Positions 7,962-15,017 are shown, counted from the stretch's first letter. The stretch: 36,558 nucleotides of DNA from an uncultured Clostridia bacterium (GCA_945915065.1 CAMEER010000012.1:1-36558); one strand, 5' to 3'. The notes: generated by a model not told the origin, from the sequence alone. Numbers and translations are program-made.

Positions 7962-8116
7962 TGGCATACAAACGAATTTATGACTATCCTCCCGAACAGC
8001 GCGAGGAAGTCAGAGCCAAACGCGCAGAGCAGGAACGCCGTTACCGTGCCAGGCGCAAGGCACAACGCACGGAGTTTGTCGAACACTTCAAAAAGCTGTT
8101 GGAACAAGGCAAATAA
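7961..8116 (+). CDS. Small basic protein, last gene of the element operon
   Basis: 51 residues, about a third Arg/Lys, mostly one predicted helix (EQREEVRAKRAEQERRYRARRK). A longer reading from 7922 exists, but the ATG at 7961 has a GGAGGG ribosome binding site and is coupled to the preceding stop by one base. Charge suggests nucleic-acid binding; no family recognised. Confidence 0.65.
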   Translation: MAYKRIYDYPPEQREEVRAKRAEQERRYRARRKAQRTEFVEHFKKLLEQGK

Positions 8117-8120
8117 ACAG

Positions 8121-8146
8121 AGCCGCCCTGCAATAGTGGGGCGGCT
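8121..8146 (+). terminator. Weak hairpin ending the element's rightward operon
   Basis: AGCCGCCC (8121-8128) pairs with GGGCGGCT (8139-8146). The following bases are TCTCTGTGC, so there is no clean U-run. Confidence 0.5.
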
Positions 8147-8186
8147 TCTCTGTGCTTATATCTGGAACATTTTGGACTGTTATGAG

Positions 8187-8224
8187 TTCAACAAAAATTC
8201 AACTCCGTTATGAAAAGTTCAACT
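8187..8224 (+). repeat. Right arm-type repeats TTCAAC(T)
   Basis: TTCAAC copies at 8187-8192, 8198-8204 and 8218-8224, spaced 11 and 20 bp. The orientation and the 11-bp step match the left-end pair at 1117-1134. They lie about 100 bp inside attR, where arm-type integrase sites are expected. Confidence 0.5.
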
Positions 8225-8232
8225 AATTTATG

Positions 8233-8311
8233 AAACGATGCAAAACGCATTTTTCAAAAAAAGCAGTAATACCAATACTTTGCGGCACATTATAAAACGA
8301 TGGAAAACGCA
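8233..8311 (+). repeat. Pair of 17-bp repeats AAACGATGSAAAACGCA next to attR
   Basis: Copies at 8233-8249 and 8295-8311 differ at one base (C/G). They flank an AT-rich spacer and stop 10 bp before attR. They may be Xis or second-class integrase sites. The ~200 bases between the last gene and attR hold only this pair, the TTCAAC repeats and the hairpin. Confidence 0.5.
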
Positions 8312-8321
8312 CGAATTTGAA

Positions 8322-8371
8322 CTCATAACCCGGAGGTCGGGGGTTCAAGTCCCTCTCCCGCAACCAACAAA
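8322..8371 (+). repeat. attR, right 50-bp att repeat
   Basis: Identical to 992-1041. The 5' half of the tRNA is not rebuilt here, so this copy is a tRNA-fMet 3' fragment only. Confidence 0.95.
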
Positions 8372-8400
8372 GTCCTGAAATCGCAAGATTTCAGGACTTT
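8369..8400 (+). terminator. Original host terminator of the tRNA operon, displaced by the element
   Basis: A perfect 14-bp stem (8369-8382 with 8387-8400) with a GCAA loop and a T tail, beginning within the last bases of attR. In the empty chromosome it would directly follow tRNA-fMet. Confidence 0.85.
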
Positions 8401-8504
8401 TCTTTGCAGGCGGCTGACCGCCTGGGACCGGAGCCGCCGCCACCGCAAGTGTATATTCTGCCGCGGAGTCTCCCAAAATAATACTTCCCTCTATGGCCGC
8501 TTTA

Positions 8505-8692
8505 TGCTACAATGCAAAAGGGAACGAGGTGCGATCAACCCCGACTCCATTGTATAACCGCTGACAGCTTGCCGGCCTTACGGCAGACGCCGGCGGATGC
8601 GGCAATGGAGCAAGTGGGGCTTGCCGTGACCGCATCTCCGGTGAAAGTCTGGCCGGAGCCGCCGCGAACCGGGGCGGATCACGGCGGCTTTT
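8505..8692 (+). promoter_or_regulatory. Structured leader with terminator upstream of the COG2426 gene
   Basis: An extended -10 (TGCTACAAT, 8505-8513) begins a leader of about 200 bases. CTCCATTG (8545-8552) pairs perfectly with CAATGGAG (8603-8610) around a GC-rich inner hairpin. CTCCGG (8636-8641) can pair with CCGGAG (8653-8658). AGCCGCCG (8657-8664) pairs with CGGCGGCT (8682-8689), followed by TTTT, forming a terminator just before the gene. The second and third stems overlap at 8657-8658 and would compete, as in a riboswitch or attenuator. I cannot assign a known class. The preceding stretch 8401-8504 shows nothing recognisable. Confidence 0.5.
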
Positions 8693-8722
8693 CTCATACT
8701 TGTGATAAAGGACGCTGCTGCG

Positions 8723-9199
8723 ATGTTCCAACACATTCTCATCGTATTTCTGGTTTCCATGGTGCCGCTGATCGAACTGCGGGGCGCCATCCCCTACGGC
8801 GTTGCCTTCGGGATGCCCCTGTGGCTGACTTTTGTGGTGGCGATCGTGGGCAATATGCTGCCGGTGCCGCTGATCTACTTTTTTGCCCGCAGACTGCTGG
8901 AATGGGGGCAGGACAAGCTTGTCATCGGGCGCTTTTTTGCTTTCTGCCTGCGAAAGGGTGAGGCCGCCGGCGAAAAGCTGAAGGCCAAGGCCGGACGGGG
9001 CCTGTTCTGGGCGCTTCTGCTGTTTGTGGGAATCCCCCTGCCGGGTACCGGCGCGTGGACGGGCACGCTGGCGGCCAGCCTGCTGAATATGGACTTCAAA
9101 AAAAGCGTGGCGGCCTGTATGGGCGGCGTGGTTCTGGCAGGCATCATCATGGGTGTGCTGAGCCTGCTGGGCGTGTCCGTGTTTGGGACCATTGGGTGA
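8723..9199 (+). CDS. COG2426 family membrane protein (putative small multidrug export protein)
   Basis: A 158-residue integral membrane protein with about four hydrophobic segments (roughly 3-20, 30-50, 95-115, 130-155). Family traits are VPLIELRGAIPYG near the N terminus and GIPLPGTGAWTGTLAA in the middle. The name small multidrug export protein is a database label; transport activity is not established. A GTG at 8702 is in frame, but the ATG at 8723 has AAAGGA ten bases before it and begins the typical family N terminus. It stands alone between its structured leader and a strong terminator, so it is probably controlled by the leader. Confidence 0.85.
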   Translation: MFQHILIVFLVSMVPLIELRGAIPYGVAFGMPLWLTFVVAIVGNMLPVPLIYFFARRLLEWGQDKLVIGRFFAFCLRKGEAAGEKLKAKAGRGLFWALLLFVGIPLPGTGAWTGTLAASLLNMDFKKSVAACMGGVVLAGIIMGVLSLLGVSVFGTIG

Positions 9200-9226
9200 A
9201 AAAGACGGCTTTTGCCGTCTTTTTTT
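9199..9226 (+). terminator. Intrinsic terminator after the COG2426 gene
   Basis: AAAAAGACGGC (9199-9209) pairs with GCCGTCTTTTT (9214-9224), loop TTTT, followed by T. Confidence 0.92.
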
Positions 9227-9234
9227 CGCTTGCA

Positions 9235-9258
9235 TGAAACGTTTTCCATAGCTGCCGT
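9235..9258 (+). promoter_or_regulatory. Candidate ECF-type promoter of the sigma operon
   Basis: TGAAAC (9235-9240), 15 bp, then CGT (9256-9258). The TGAAAC/CGT pattern is typical of autoregulated ECF sigma promoters, though the spacer is one base short of the usual 16. Confidence 0.4.
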
Positions 9259-9297
9259 GTTACTGGAGTGAAAAGCTTTTCAAGGAGACCATTTTCC

Positions 9298-9777
9298 ATG
9301 ACGGACCAACAGTTTGTGCCGCTGGCCCAGCGGTATATGGACACCATCTTCCGCATAGCCTACAGCTATCTGCGCAGTCAGGCGGATGCCGACGATGTGA
9401 CGCAGGACGTGCTGATACAGCTTTATAAGACCGAAACGGCGTTTGAAAGCGACGACCATCTGAAGCACTGGCTGATCCGTGTGACGGTGAACCGGTGCAA
9501 GAACATCTTCCGGTCCCCCTGGCGAAAGGTGGAGAATATTGCCGATTATGAAAACAGCCTGACCTTTGAAGCGCCGGAGCACCGGGAACTGTTTGACGCG
9601 GTGATGGCGCTGGATAAGCGCTACCGCCTGCCGGTGCTGCTGTATTACTATGAGGGCTACTCCCAGAAGGAGATCGCCGGGCTGCTGTCCCTGCCGGAGG
9701 AGACGGTCCGCACGCGGTTGTTCCGGGCCAGAGGAAAATTGAAAGCAACACTGACGGAGGTACTGCAATATGATTGA
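9298..9777 (+). CDS. ECF-subfamily RNA polymerase sigma factor
   Basis: A 159-residue sigma-70 family protein with region 2 (about 5-75; RIAYSYLRSQADADDVTQDVLIQLYK) and region 4 (about 105-155; YRLPVLLYYYEGYSQKEIAGLLSLPEETVRTRLFRARGKL). It would direct RNA polymerase to a small extracytoplasmic-stress regulon. A GTG at 9268 is in frame, but the ATG at 9298 has AAGGAG ten bases upstream and begins at region 2. Its end overlaps the anti-sigma gene by 8 bases, the usual coupled pair. A TGAAAC-type promoter upstream suggests autoregulation. Family certain; signal unknown. Confidence 0.93.
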   Translation: MTDQQFVPLAQRYMDTIFRIAYSYLRSQADADDVTQDVLIQLYKTETAFESDDHLKHWLIRVTVNRCKNIFRSPWRKVENIADYENSLTFEAPEHRELFDAVMALDKRYRLPVLLYYYEGYSQKEIAGLLSLPEETVRTRLFRARGKLKATLTEVLQYD

Positions 9778-10873
9778 CCGGAAGCTATTTCAAGAAACCT
9801 TTTCCACGCTGCATGCCTCCCCTGACACACTATCGGAGGTATACAAAGTGGTACGCAAAGAACCTAAGCATCATCATCCCATTTCCAAGGGCGTGCTGAT
9901 CGCCGCCGTGCTGGCCATGTGCATTACGGTAGCAGCGGCGACAGGCATTGCTAATCTTATCAAAGCCAACGTGACGGCAGCAGACGGCATCACCGCCGCC
10001 GACCTGCACGCATTCAGCAGTGACAGCATCGGCAGCGACACCCCCATCATCACTGACAACAGTGGCCAGGTGCTGAATCTGCCCCGCATGGAGCGCGTGT
10101 CCACTGACGCGGCTACCATGCAGCGGCTGGTAGGAGACTATCTGTCCACTGTGGACGCCACCGTGGAGGCAGAGGGCTATACCATCTCTCTGGAGACCTT
10201 TCTCATTGATGAGAATGGTTCCGGCTTCCTGACTTATACACTGTCCAACCCAGACGGCGTGACCTATGAGGAGGCGGGCTACGGCCAGGTGACCACCCCC
10301 ATGAATCCCGTCCTGTATATCAGTGAAGTGGACGGCCTCGCCATGGACGCTAACACCTATCTGGATACCGTTGCCAGTACCGATACGGCACTGCATCTGG
10401 TGTTGTACTTCAGTGACTTCGGCCATTGGCAGAAGGGCGATGACCTGCTGTTCGTGGTGAACAATTGGAACGACGCTGATCGCCGCGCCATCAGCATCAC
10501 CCCCCGTGCCTATCTGCCTGTGACTGTCTTTACGGATGCGGCGGGCGATACCTTGAGGCTGTCGGCACTGGGTATCCGGGTAGATGCACCCGCAGCCTCT
10601 ATTAGCAAGACTTCCGAGGTAAGGATCACCGAACTGGCGCTGCATATGACCGATGGCAGCGAGTATGTGGTGGAGAGCGAATCCGCCAATATCATGAACT
10701 GGGTCATCGGCTTGCTCTCCATCAACGATGACGGCGCCTGCACTGGCAACGGCTATAGCTTCAACCGTCTGGTAGATGTGGATGCGGTCCGTTCTATCAC
10801 CGCCGAGGGACACTACTCCGCAGGCCCCCACTTCGACAACGCCATCAATTTCAGCAGCACCTATACGCAATGA
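9770..10873 (+). CDS. Membrane-anchored anti-sigma factor candidate
   Basis: 367 residues: a short cytoplasmic N terminus (1-38), one transmembrane helix (about 40-62, VLIAAVLAMCITVAAATGIANLI) and a ~300-residue outside domain rich in beta-type sequence. This is the layout of DUF4179-type anti-sigma proteins of Clostridia and Bacilli. It starts inside the sigma gene and is translationally coupled to it, which is the main argument for the role. There is no zinc-binding HxxxCxxC anti-sigma motif in the N terminus. The outer domain probably senses the envelope signal; its ligand cannot be told from sequence. Confidence 0.8.
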   Translation: MIDRKLFQETFSTLHASPDTLSEVYKVVRKEPKHHHPISKGVLIAAVLAMCITVAAATGIANLIKANVTAADGITAADLHAFSSDSIGSDTPIITDNSGQVLNLPRMERVSTDAATMQRLVGDYLSTVDATVEAEGYTISLETFLIDENGSGFLTYTLSNPDGVTYEEAGYGQVTTPMNPVLYISEVDGLAMDANTYLDTVASTDTALHLVLYFSDFGHWQKGDDLLFVVNNWNDADRRAISITPRAYLPVTVFTDAAGDTLRLSALGIRVDAPAASISKTSEVRITELALHMTDGSEYVVESESANIMNWVIGLLSINDDGACTGNGYSFNRLVDVDAVRSITAEGHYSAGPHFDNAINFSSTYTQ

Positions 10874-10880
10874 TATACAT

Positions 10881-10913
10881 GGCTGCGGCGAGGTATTTCG
10901 CCCCGCCGCAGCC
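10881..10913 (+). terminator. Hairpin after the anti-sigma gene
   Basis: GGCTGCGGCG (10881-10890) pairs with CGCCGCAGCC (10904-10913). The tail TACTTCTAC is a weak U-run, so termination may be partial. Confidence 0.55.
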
Positions 10914-11004
10914 TACTTCTACCCAAAGAAACATTTTCCTGAGACAAAATCACAAAAGGTGTTTTTTATAGCAGTTAGATTTTCCTCACATAAGGAGACC
11001 GACC

Positions 11005-11760
11005 ATGTACACAGAGTATTTTACGTCCCAGCAGGAAACCGCGCCGCAGGAGACACCTCCGCGGCAGTCTCCGCCCTCCCGCTGGGTCGCCCCAAAGCGC
11101 CGTATGCGGCGGAATACGCAGCGGAAGTTCCTGCTGCTGGCGGCGGCGCTGGTGCTGTTCCTGGGTGGGTTTGTGTCCGGCTGCTGCATGGGCCGCGCCC
11201 ACGCCGGCGGGGGTGGGAAAGCCTCTGACAAAGTGAAAAGCAACATCCCTGCCCATATTACGCTTCCGGACTATGTGAAGGAGGACCTGCTGCCGGTGAA
11301 CGAATACTCCCGCTGCGGCGACAAGCTGACGCGGGTCAACGCCGTGGTCATCCACTATGTGGGAAACCCCAATACCACGGCATGGCAGAACCGTTCCTAT
11401 TTTGAGAGTCTGGCCACCACCGGCGATACCTCCGCCAGCAGCAATCTGATCGTGGGGCTGGAGGGCGAGGCTCTGCTGTGCGTGCCGCTGGACGAGGTAG
11501 CCTACTGCTCCAACGAGCGGAATTATGACTCCGTCTCCATTGAGTTCTGCCACCCTGACGCCGACGGAAAGCCCACTCAGGCCACATACGACACGTTGGT
11601 GAAGCTGACGGCATGGCTGTGCGAGCTGTACGGCCTTGACGCGCAGGAGGACATCATCCGCCACTATGACGTGATCGGGAAGGAGTGCCCCCTGTACTTC
11701 GTAAAGAACGAGACGGAATGGGGCCGGTTCAAGGCCGATGTGGCAAAAGCGATGCAATAG
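11005..11760 (+). CDS. Membrane-anchored N-acetylmuramoyl-L-alanine amidase (Amidase_2)
   Basis: A 251-residue cell-wall hydrolase that would cut the bond between muramic acid and the stem peptide. It has a proline-rich cytoplasmic N terminus (1-40), one membrane segment (about 42-60) and a PGRP/Amidase_2 domain outside (about 105-250). Zinc ligands are visible as H117 (VVIHYVG), H220 (IRHYDV) and C228 (KECPLYF). AAGGAG lies eight bases before the ATG. The gene ends at a hairpin shared with the convergent synthetase gene. It lies next to the ECF pair and may belong to its envelope-stress regulon, but no TGAAAC-type promoter was found directly before it. Confidence 0.9.
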   Translation: MYTEYFTSQQETAPQETPPRQSPPSRWVAPKRRMRRNTQRKFLLLAAALVLFLGGFVSGCCMGRAHAGGGGKASDKVKSNIPAHITLPDYVKEDLLPVNEYSRCGDKLTRVNAVVIHYVGNPNTTAWQNRSYFESLATTGDTSASSNLIVGLEGEALLCVPLDEVAYCSNERNYDSVSIEFCHPDADGKPTQATYDTLVKLTAWLCELYGLDAQEDIIRHYDVIGKECPLYFVKNETEWGRFKADVAKAMQ

Positions 11761-11773
11761 GGAAGCGAGTGCA

Positions 11774-11801
11774 AAAAAGAGAGCCTTGCGGCTCTCTTTT
11801 T
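11774..11801. terminator. Bidirectional terminator between the amidase and (p)ppGpp synthetase genes
   Basis: AAAAAGAGAGCC (11774-11785) pairs with GGCTCTCTTTTT (11790-11801), loop TTGC. There is a T-run on one strand and an A-run on the other; it touches the stop codon of the convergent gene. Confidence 0.88.
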
Positions 11802-12487
11802 CAATCCTCGTATTCCGGGGCCTTCCCCTGATAGATGTTCTGCATCTCCCGGTCGATCTCATAGATGGCGTCGCTGCACAGCCGCAGACGGGTGCTCTCC
11901 TCCGGCCCCCAGCTTCTGTCGGACTTGTACCGCAGCTCATGCTCCAGACTGGCCCACATGTCCATGGCAATGGTGCGCAGCTGGATCTCCACCGGCAGCT
12001 TCAGCGTTCCCTCGGAGATCACGATGGGCACCTCCACGATCAGGTGCAGGCTGCGATAGCCGCTGTCCTTGGGTTCTTTGATGTAGTCCGTCTCACGGAT
12101 CACGTGAAACGATTCCGTCCGGGTCAGCAGGCCGCGGAGATAATAGATGTCATCCAGATAGTTGCAGATGACCCGCACACCGGCCATATCCTGAATATGG
12201 GCATAGATGTTGTCAATGGTCACGGCATAGCCCCGGCGCTTCAGTTTCTTGACGGTGCTGTCCAGCGTCTTGATGCGGTGCTCAATGTGATGAATGGGGG
12301 AGTGGTCATACAGCCCGGCAAATTCCTCGTCCAGGATCTCCATCTGGGTCACCGCCACCTTCAGCGCACTGCGGTACAGGTGCTTGACACGAACCATGCC
12401 AGCGGCCACTTCCTTCATTTCCGACGGCAGATCTTCCGCGATGGAAATATCCCGCAGTTCGATGCTGCCGTTTTTTTCGATCATCAT
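11801..12487 (-). CDS. Small alarmone synthetase, GTP pyrophosphokinase family (RelQ-like)
   Basis: A 228-residue stand-alone RelA/SpoT synthetase domain, which transfers pyrophosphate from ATP to GDP or GTP to make (p)ppGpp. It lacks the hydrolase, TGS and ACT domains of long Rel. Motifs seen: RIKTLDSTVKKLKRRG (substrate-binding basic helix), IQDMAGVRVICNYLDDI, EPKDSGYRSLHLIVEVP (G-loop with Tyr), and VEIQLRTIAMDMWASLEHELRYK with the catalytic Glu. The chosen ATG at 12487 has AAGGAAGGAG upstream; a longer reading into the promoter is rejected. A sigma-A promoter sits directly upstream on the same strand. Single-gene unit, ending at a shared terminator. Confidence 0.93.
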   Translation of the reverse strand: MMIEKNGSIELRDISIAEDLPSEMKEVAAGMVRVKHLYRSALKVAVTQMEILDEEFAGLYDHSPIHHIEHRIKTLDSTVKKLKRRGYAVTIDNIYAHIQDMAGVRVICNYLDDIYYLRGLLTRTESFHVIRETDYIKEPKDSGYRSLHLIVEVPIVISEGTLKLPVEIQLRTIAMDMWASLEHELRYKSDRSWGPEESTRLRLCSDAIYEIDREMQNIYQGKAPEYED

Positions 12488-12518
12488 AGGCGCGCTCCTT
12501 CCTTCCTCATTGTTAAAT

Positions 12519-12547
12519 ATTATACTATGTGACGGAGGGGAAAGCAA
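12519..12547 (-). promoter_or_regulatory. Sigma-A promoter of the alarmone synthetase gene
   Basis: On the minus strand TTGCTT (complement of 12542-12547), 17 bp, and a perfect TATAAT (complement of 12519-12524). Confidence 0.7.
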
Positions 12548-12584
12548 GTCAAGAAAAATTGTTCATATTTTCTGATGACCACTC

Positions 12585-12612
12585 TTGACAAATGCCGAAT
12601 ATTTGGTATAAT
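12585..12612 (+). promoter_or_regulatory. Consensus sigma-A promoter of tRNA-Ser
   Basis: TTGACA (12585-12590), 16 bp, TATAAT (12607-12612): both hexamers are perfect. Confidence 0.9.
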
Positions 12613-12645
12613 TATCGTTGCTGTGCTCCTCGGAAAAGTGAATAT

Positions 12646-12737
12646 GCAGTGGTATCGAAGAGGTCATAACGAGCACGACTGGAAATCGTGTTGTCGTCAA
12701 AAGCGGCACGAGGGTTCGAATCCCTCCCACTGCGCCA
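12646..12737 (+). tRNA. tRNA-Ser (anticodon GGA)
   Basis: GCAGTGG pairs with CCACTGC, followed by G and an encoded CCA. The anticodon stem CACGA/TCGTG holds the loop CTGGAAA (GGA at 12681-12683). A long class II variable arm follows, and the T arm is GAGGGTTCGAATCCCTC. Confidence 0.95.
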
Positions 12738-12738
12738 G

Positions 12739-12768
12739 AAAATACACCGCGATATGCGGTGTATTTTT
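12739..12768 (+). terminator. Terminator of tRNA-Ser
   Basis: AAAATACACCGC (12739-12750) pairs with GCGGTGTATTTT (12756-12767), loop GATAT, plus a further T. Confidence 0.9.
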
Positions 12769-12906
12769 GCTATGCAAAAGCATAGCAAAAATACAAGATG
12801 CGCCATTTTTTCGCCCCTTCGGGACAACCGAAAAAGATGCGCAAAAACTTCATGCGCTCTGGCTTTTGCCCATGATCGTGGTGCGCAATACTGCGCATGA
12901 AGTTTT
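12761..12906. repeat. Cluster of perfect inverted repeats between tRNA-Ser and trkA
   Basis: GTATTTTTGCTATGC (12761-12775) pairs with 12780-12794 (15 of 15) and shares GTATTTT with the tRNA terminator, so the two hairpins exclude each other. AAAACTTCATGCGC (12844-12857) pairs with 12893-12906 (14 of 14) across a 35-base loop. GATGCGC occurs as a direct repeat between them. No convincing ORF is present. It may be a small RNA, a MITE-like remnant or tandem terminators. Confidence 0.45.
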
Positions 12907-12921
12907 ATGCCTGACACGCCA

Positions 12922-12957
12922 AACAGGGCCGCGCTGCCGTTGCAGCGCGGCCCTGTT
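12922..12957. terminator. Hairpin at the end of trkA
   Basis: A perfect 15-bp GC-rich stem (12922-12936 with 12943-12957). The tails are TCTTGTTTG on the plus strand and TTGGCG on the minus strand. It lies 10 bases beyond the trkA stop. Confidence 0.65.
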
Positions 12958-12966
12958 CTTGTTTGC

Positions 12967-14325
12967 TCAGGCCAGGATATCGGCCAGATCGTCCAGACCG
13001 GTGGCGCGGGTGACCACCACCACATGGTCGCCGTCCTCGATGGTGGTCATACCACCGGGGATAATGGTGTGTTCATCCCGCACGATTGCGGCCACCAGCA
13101 AGCCCTTACGCAGGGTGAGATCCTTCAGCGGTTTGCCCAGTACGGCGGGGCTGGAAGCGGTGGCGGTAAAGGAAAGGGCCTCCACATGACCGCCCAGCAT
13201 CTTATACAGACTCTCCACCTTGCTGCCTTCGGCATTGCCCAGCGCCCGTACATAGCGGAGGATCTGACTGGAGATAATATCCTTGGGAGAAATGATGGAG
13301 TCAATTCCGGTGCTGTTGACCAGATCCATGTAGTTGGGGCGGGTCATTTTGGCCAGCACCTTGGGCACGCCGCTGCGCTGCGCGTGCATGGCCATCAGCA
13401 GGTTTTCTTCGTCCCGGTTGGTCACCGCTACAAAAGCGTCAGCGTCCAGGATCCCCTCCTGCTGCAGGAGAGTGTTGTCGGTGCCGTCACCCTGAATCAC
13501 CAGCACGTGAGGCAGCTGCGCCGACAGGCGCAGGCACTTGTCCGCGTCCATTTCCACGATGCGCACGCTGGTGTTGGTCTTTTGCAGCTCCCATGCCAGA
13601 TACATGGCGCTGCGGCTGCCGCCCAGCACGGAGACCTTCTTCACCTTCTGCCATGTGCGGCCCATTTCCTTCAGCATCCGCTGCAGCTCCAGCTTGGCGC
13701 CCAGCATATATAGCCGGTCGCCTGCCGAGGGAACGAAGCTGCCGTCGGGGATGATATATTCGCCGCGGTGCTCTGCCGCGCAGATCAGCACTTCCGCCTG
13801 ACGCAGACGGTGGGACTGACTCAGCGGCATGCCGCAGATGGTGTCGCTCTCCGCCACCTGAAAGCCAATCATGTCGATGCGGCCCCGGGCAAAGGGCTCC
13901 ACGCTGAAGGCGGCGGGGAAGGCCAGAATACGGGCCATCTCCTGCGCCGCGGCCAGATCGGGATTGATGACCATGTCCAGACCGATCTCTTTTTTCAGCA
14001 TCTCCTCATCCCGGCGGTAGTCGGTGTTGCGTACCCGGGCCACGGTGTGCTTGGCGCCCAGTTTTTTGGCGATCAGGCAGCAGACCAGATTGATCTCATC
14101 CTGATTGGTCACGGCGATCACCAGATCGGCGGTACGGACGCCGGCTTCGATCAATACGCTGATGCTGGCGCCGTTACCCTCCACGCACAGCACATCCATG
14201 GTGCTCTCCGCTTTGCGCAGCGCGGCGGTGTTGGCGTCCACAATGATGATATCGTGATCCTCCTCGGCCAGCGAATTGGCAATGGCACAGCCTACCTTAC
14301 CGTTACCGACAATGATAATTTTCAT
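12967..14325 (-). CDS. trkA: Trk potassium uptake regulatory subunit TrkA
   Basis: A 452-residue cytoplasmic protein with two RCK units. The first has a Rossmann NAD site (MKIIIVGNGKVGCAIANSL, GxGxxG at 7-12, acidic VDAN at the end of the second strand). The second begins at about residue 230 with VSVLGGSRSAMYLA, where the glycine motif is weaker, as is usual. Each is followed by a TrkA_C domain. It gates a TrkH/KtrB-type K+ channel in response to nucleotides. No trkH is in the window, so the partner must be elsewhere. GGAGG lies nine bases before the ATG. Single-gene unit. Confidence 0.95.
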   Translation of the reverse strand: MKIIIVGNGKVGCAIANSLAEEDHDIIIVDANTAALRKAESTMDVLCVEGNGASISVLIEAGVRTADLVIAVTNQDEINLVCCLIAKKLGAKHTVARVRNTDYRRDEEMLKKEIGLDMVINPDLAAAQEMARILAFPAAFSVEPFARGRIDMIGFQVAESDTICGMPLSQSHRLRQAEVLICAAEHRGEYIIPDGSFVPSAGDRLYMLGAKLELQRMLKEMGRTWQKVKKVSVLGGSRSAMYLAWELQKTNTSVRIVEMDADKCLRLSAQLPHVLVIQGDGTDNTLLQQEGILDADAFVAVTNRDEENLLMAMHAQRSGVPKVLAKMTRPNYMDLVNSTGIDSIISPKDIISSQILRYVRALGNAEGSKVESLYKMLGGHVEALSFTATASSPAVLGKPLKDLTLRKGLLVAAIVRDEHTIIPGGMTTIEDGDHVVVVTRATGLDDLADILA

Positions 14326-14474
14326 ATGCGTCCTCCTGCGGAAAACGTATTTCTTTCCGCGTCACATATTTTAGCACAGCTTTGCGCAAAATAAAAGGGC
14401 TTTTTATGTTCCGCAGAACAGGCGGAAAGAAGATTGTTGAATTATGAAAAAAGTATTAAATTTCATCTTGCATC

Positions 14475-14502
14475 TTGCTAAATAATTCAATCATGTTATA
14501 AT
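14475..14502 (+). promoter_or_regulatory. Promoter of the small HTH regulator gene
   Basis: TTGCTA (14475-14480), 16 bp, TATAAT (14497-14502). The leader to the ATG is about 50 bases. The gene-free region 14326-14561 is AT-rich and also carries the trkA upstream region on the other strand (GGAGG ribosome binding site, no clear -35). Confidence 0.7.
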
Positions 14503-14561
14503 AGCATTGCCTAATATTGGAAACTGCATAACCGAAAATGTAAATAGAAGGACGGGAGATC

Positions 14562-14918
14562 ATGGACAACCTAACGAGAATTATCCGCGAGGAAATCGGC
14601 AAGCAGTATAAAAGTGTGCGTCAGTTCGCGTTTGCGGTGGATGTTCCCCTTTCTACTGTGAACAGCGCTCTGCACAATGGGGTGGGCGGCTCCAGCTTTG
14701 ACACGGTGCTGCGCCTGTGCAAAGTGCTGGGGATCAAGGCCATTGGCGACGATGCCGCATTTTACCTGACCGACGATACGGAGAAGCTGCTGACCCAGTA
14801 TGCCAAACTGGACGATTACGGCCGTCACACCATTTCGGCTGTGATGCAGGTGGAGTATGACCGCTGTACGGAGCTGAGCAAGCCCGATTTGGCGGAGCAC
14901 AGCAGCGTCAATATTTGA
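14562..14918 (+). CDS. Small HTH transcriptional regulator
   Basis: 118 residues. The N-terminal ~65 residues read as an Xre-like helix-turn-helix (SVRQFAFAVDVPLSTVNSALHNGVGGSSFDTVLRLCKVLG), with the usual second helix and a cystein-free recognition segment. The C-terminal part (LLTQYAKLDDYGRHTISAVMQVEYDR) is helical and resembles the tail of small clostridial repressors. AGAAGGA lies nine bases before the ATG. It has its own promoter and terminator. Target genes are unknown; autoregulation is likely by family habit. Confidence 0.85.
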   Translation: MDNLTRIIREEIGKQYKSVRQFAFAVDVPLSTVNSALHNGVGGSSFDTVLRLCKVLGIKAIGDDAAFYLTDDTEKLLTQYAKLDDYGRHTISAVMQVEYDRCTELSKPDLAEHSSVNI

Positions 14919-14940
14919 TGCACCACACAAAGATCAAATG

Positions 14941-14968
14941 AGAGCCGTGTGACACATGGGCTCTTTTG
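14941..14968 (+). terminator. Terminator of the HTH regulator gene
   Basis: AGAGCC (14941-14946) pairs with GGCTCT (14959-14964), followed by TTT. Confidence 0.65.
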
Positions 14969-14982
14969 ATACACTGCGCTGA

Positions 14983-15014
14983 AAAAGCCCCGCGGCATCC
15001 GCCGCGGGGCTTTT
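14983..15014. terminator. Strong bidirectional hairpin before the small membrane protein gene
   Basis: AAAAGCCCCGCGGC (14983-14996) pairs with GCCGCGGGGCTTTT (15001-15014), loop ATCC. It lies 3 bases beyond the stop of the leftward gene and gives a T-run on both strands. Confidence 0.88.
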
Positions 15015-15017
15015 CTT

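Noticed and set aside
8322-8371. A second tRNA-Met gene at the right end of the element
   Set aside because: Only the 3' part from the anticodon loop is present; there is no D arm or 5' acceptor strand, so it is attR and not a gene.
8520-8545. Guanidine-III riboswitch resemblance (ACGAGGTGCG)
   Set aside because: Ten bases match, but the second pseudoknot strand and the AAGACGG-like part are absent.
8636-8692. Cobalamin-riboswitch resemblance (CCGGTGAAAGTCTGG) in the COG2426 leader
   Set aside because: The preceding GGGAA and the downstream B12-box-like segment are missing, so only a short chance likeness remains.
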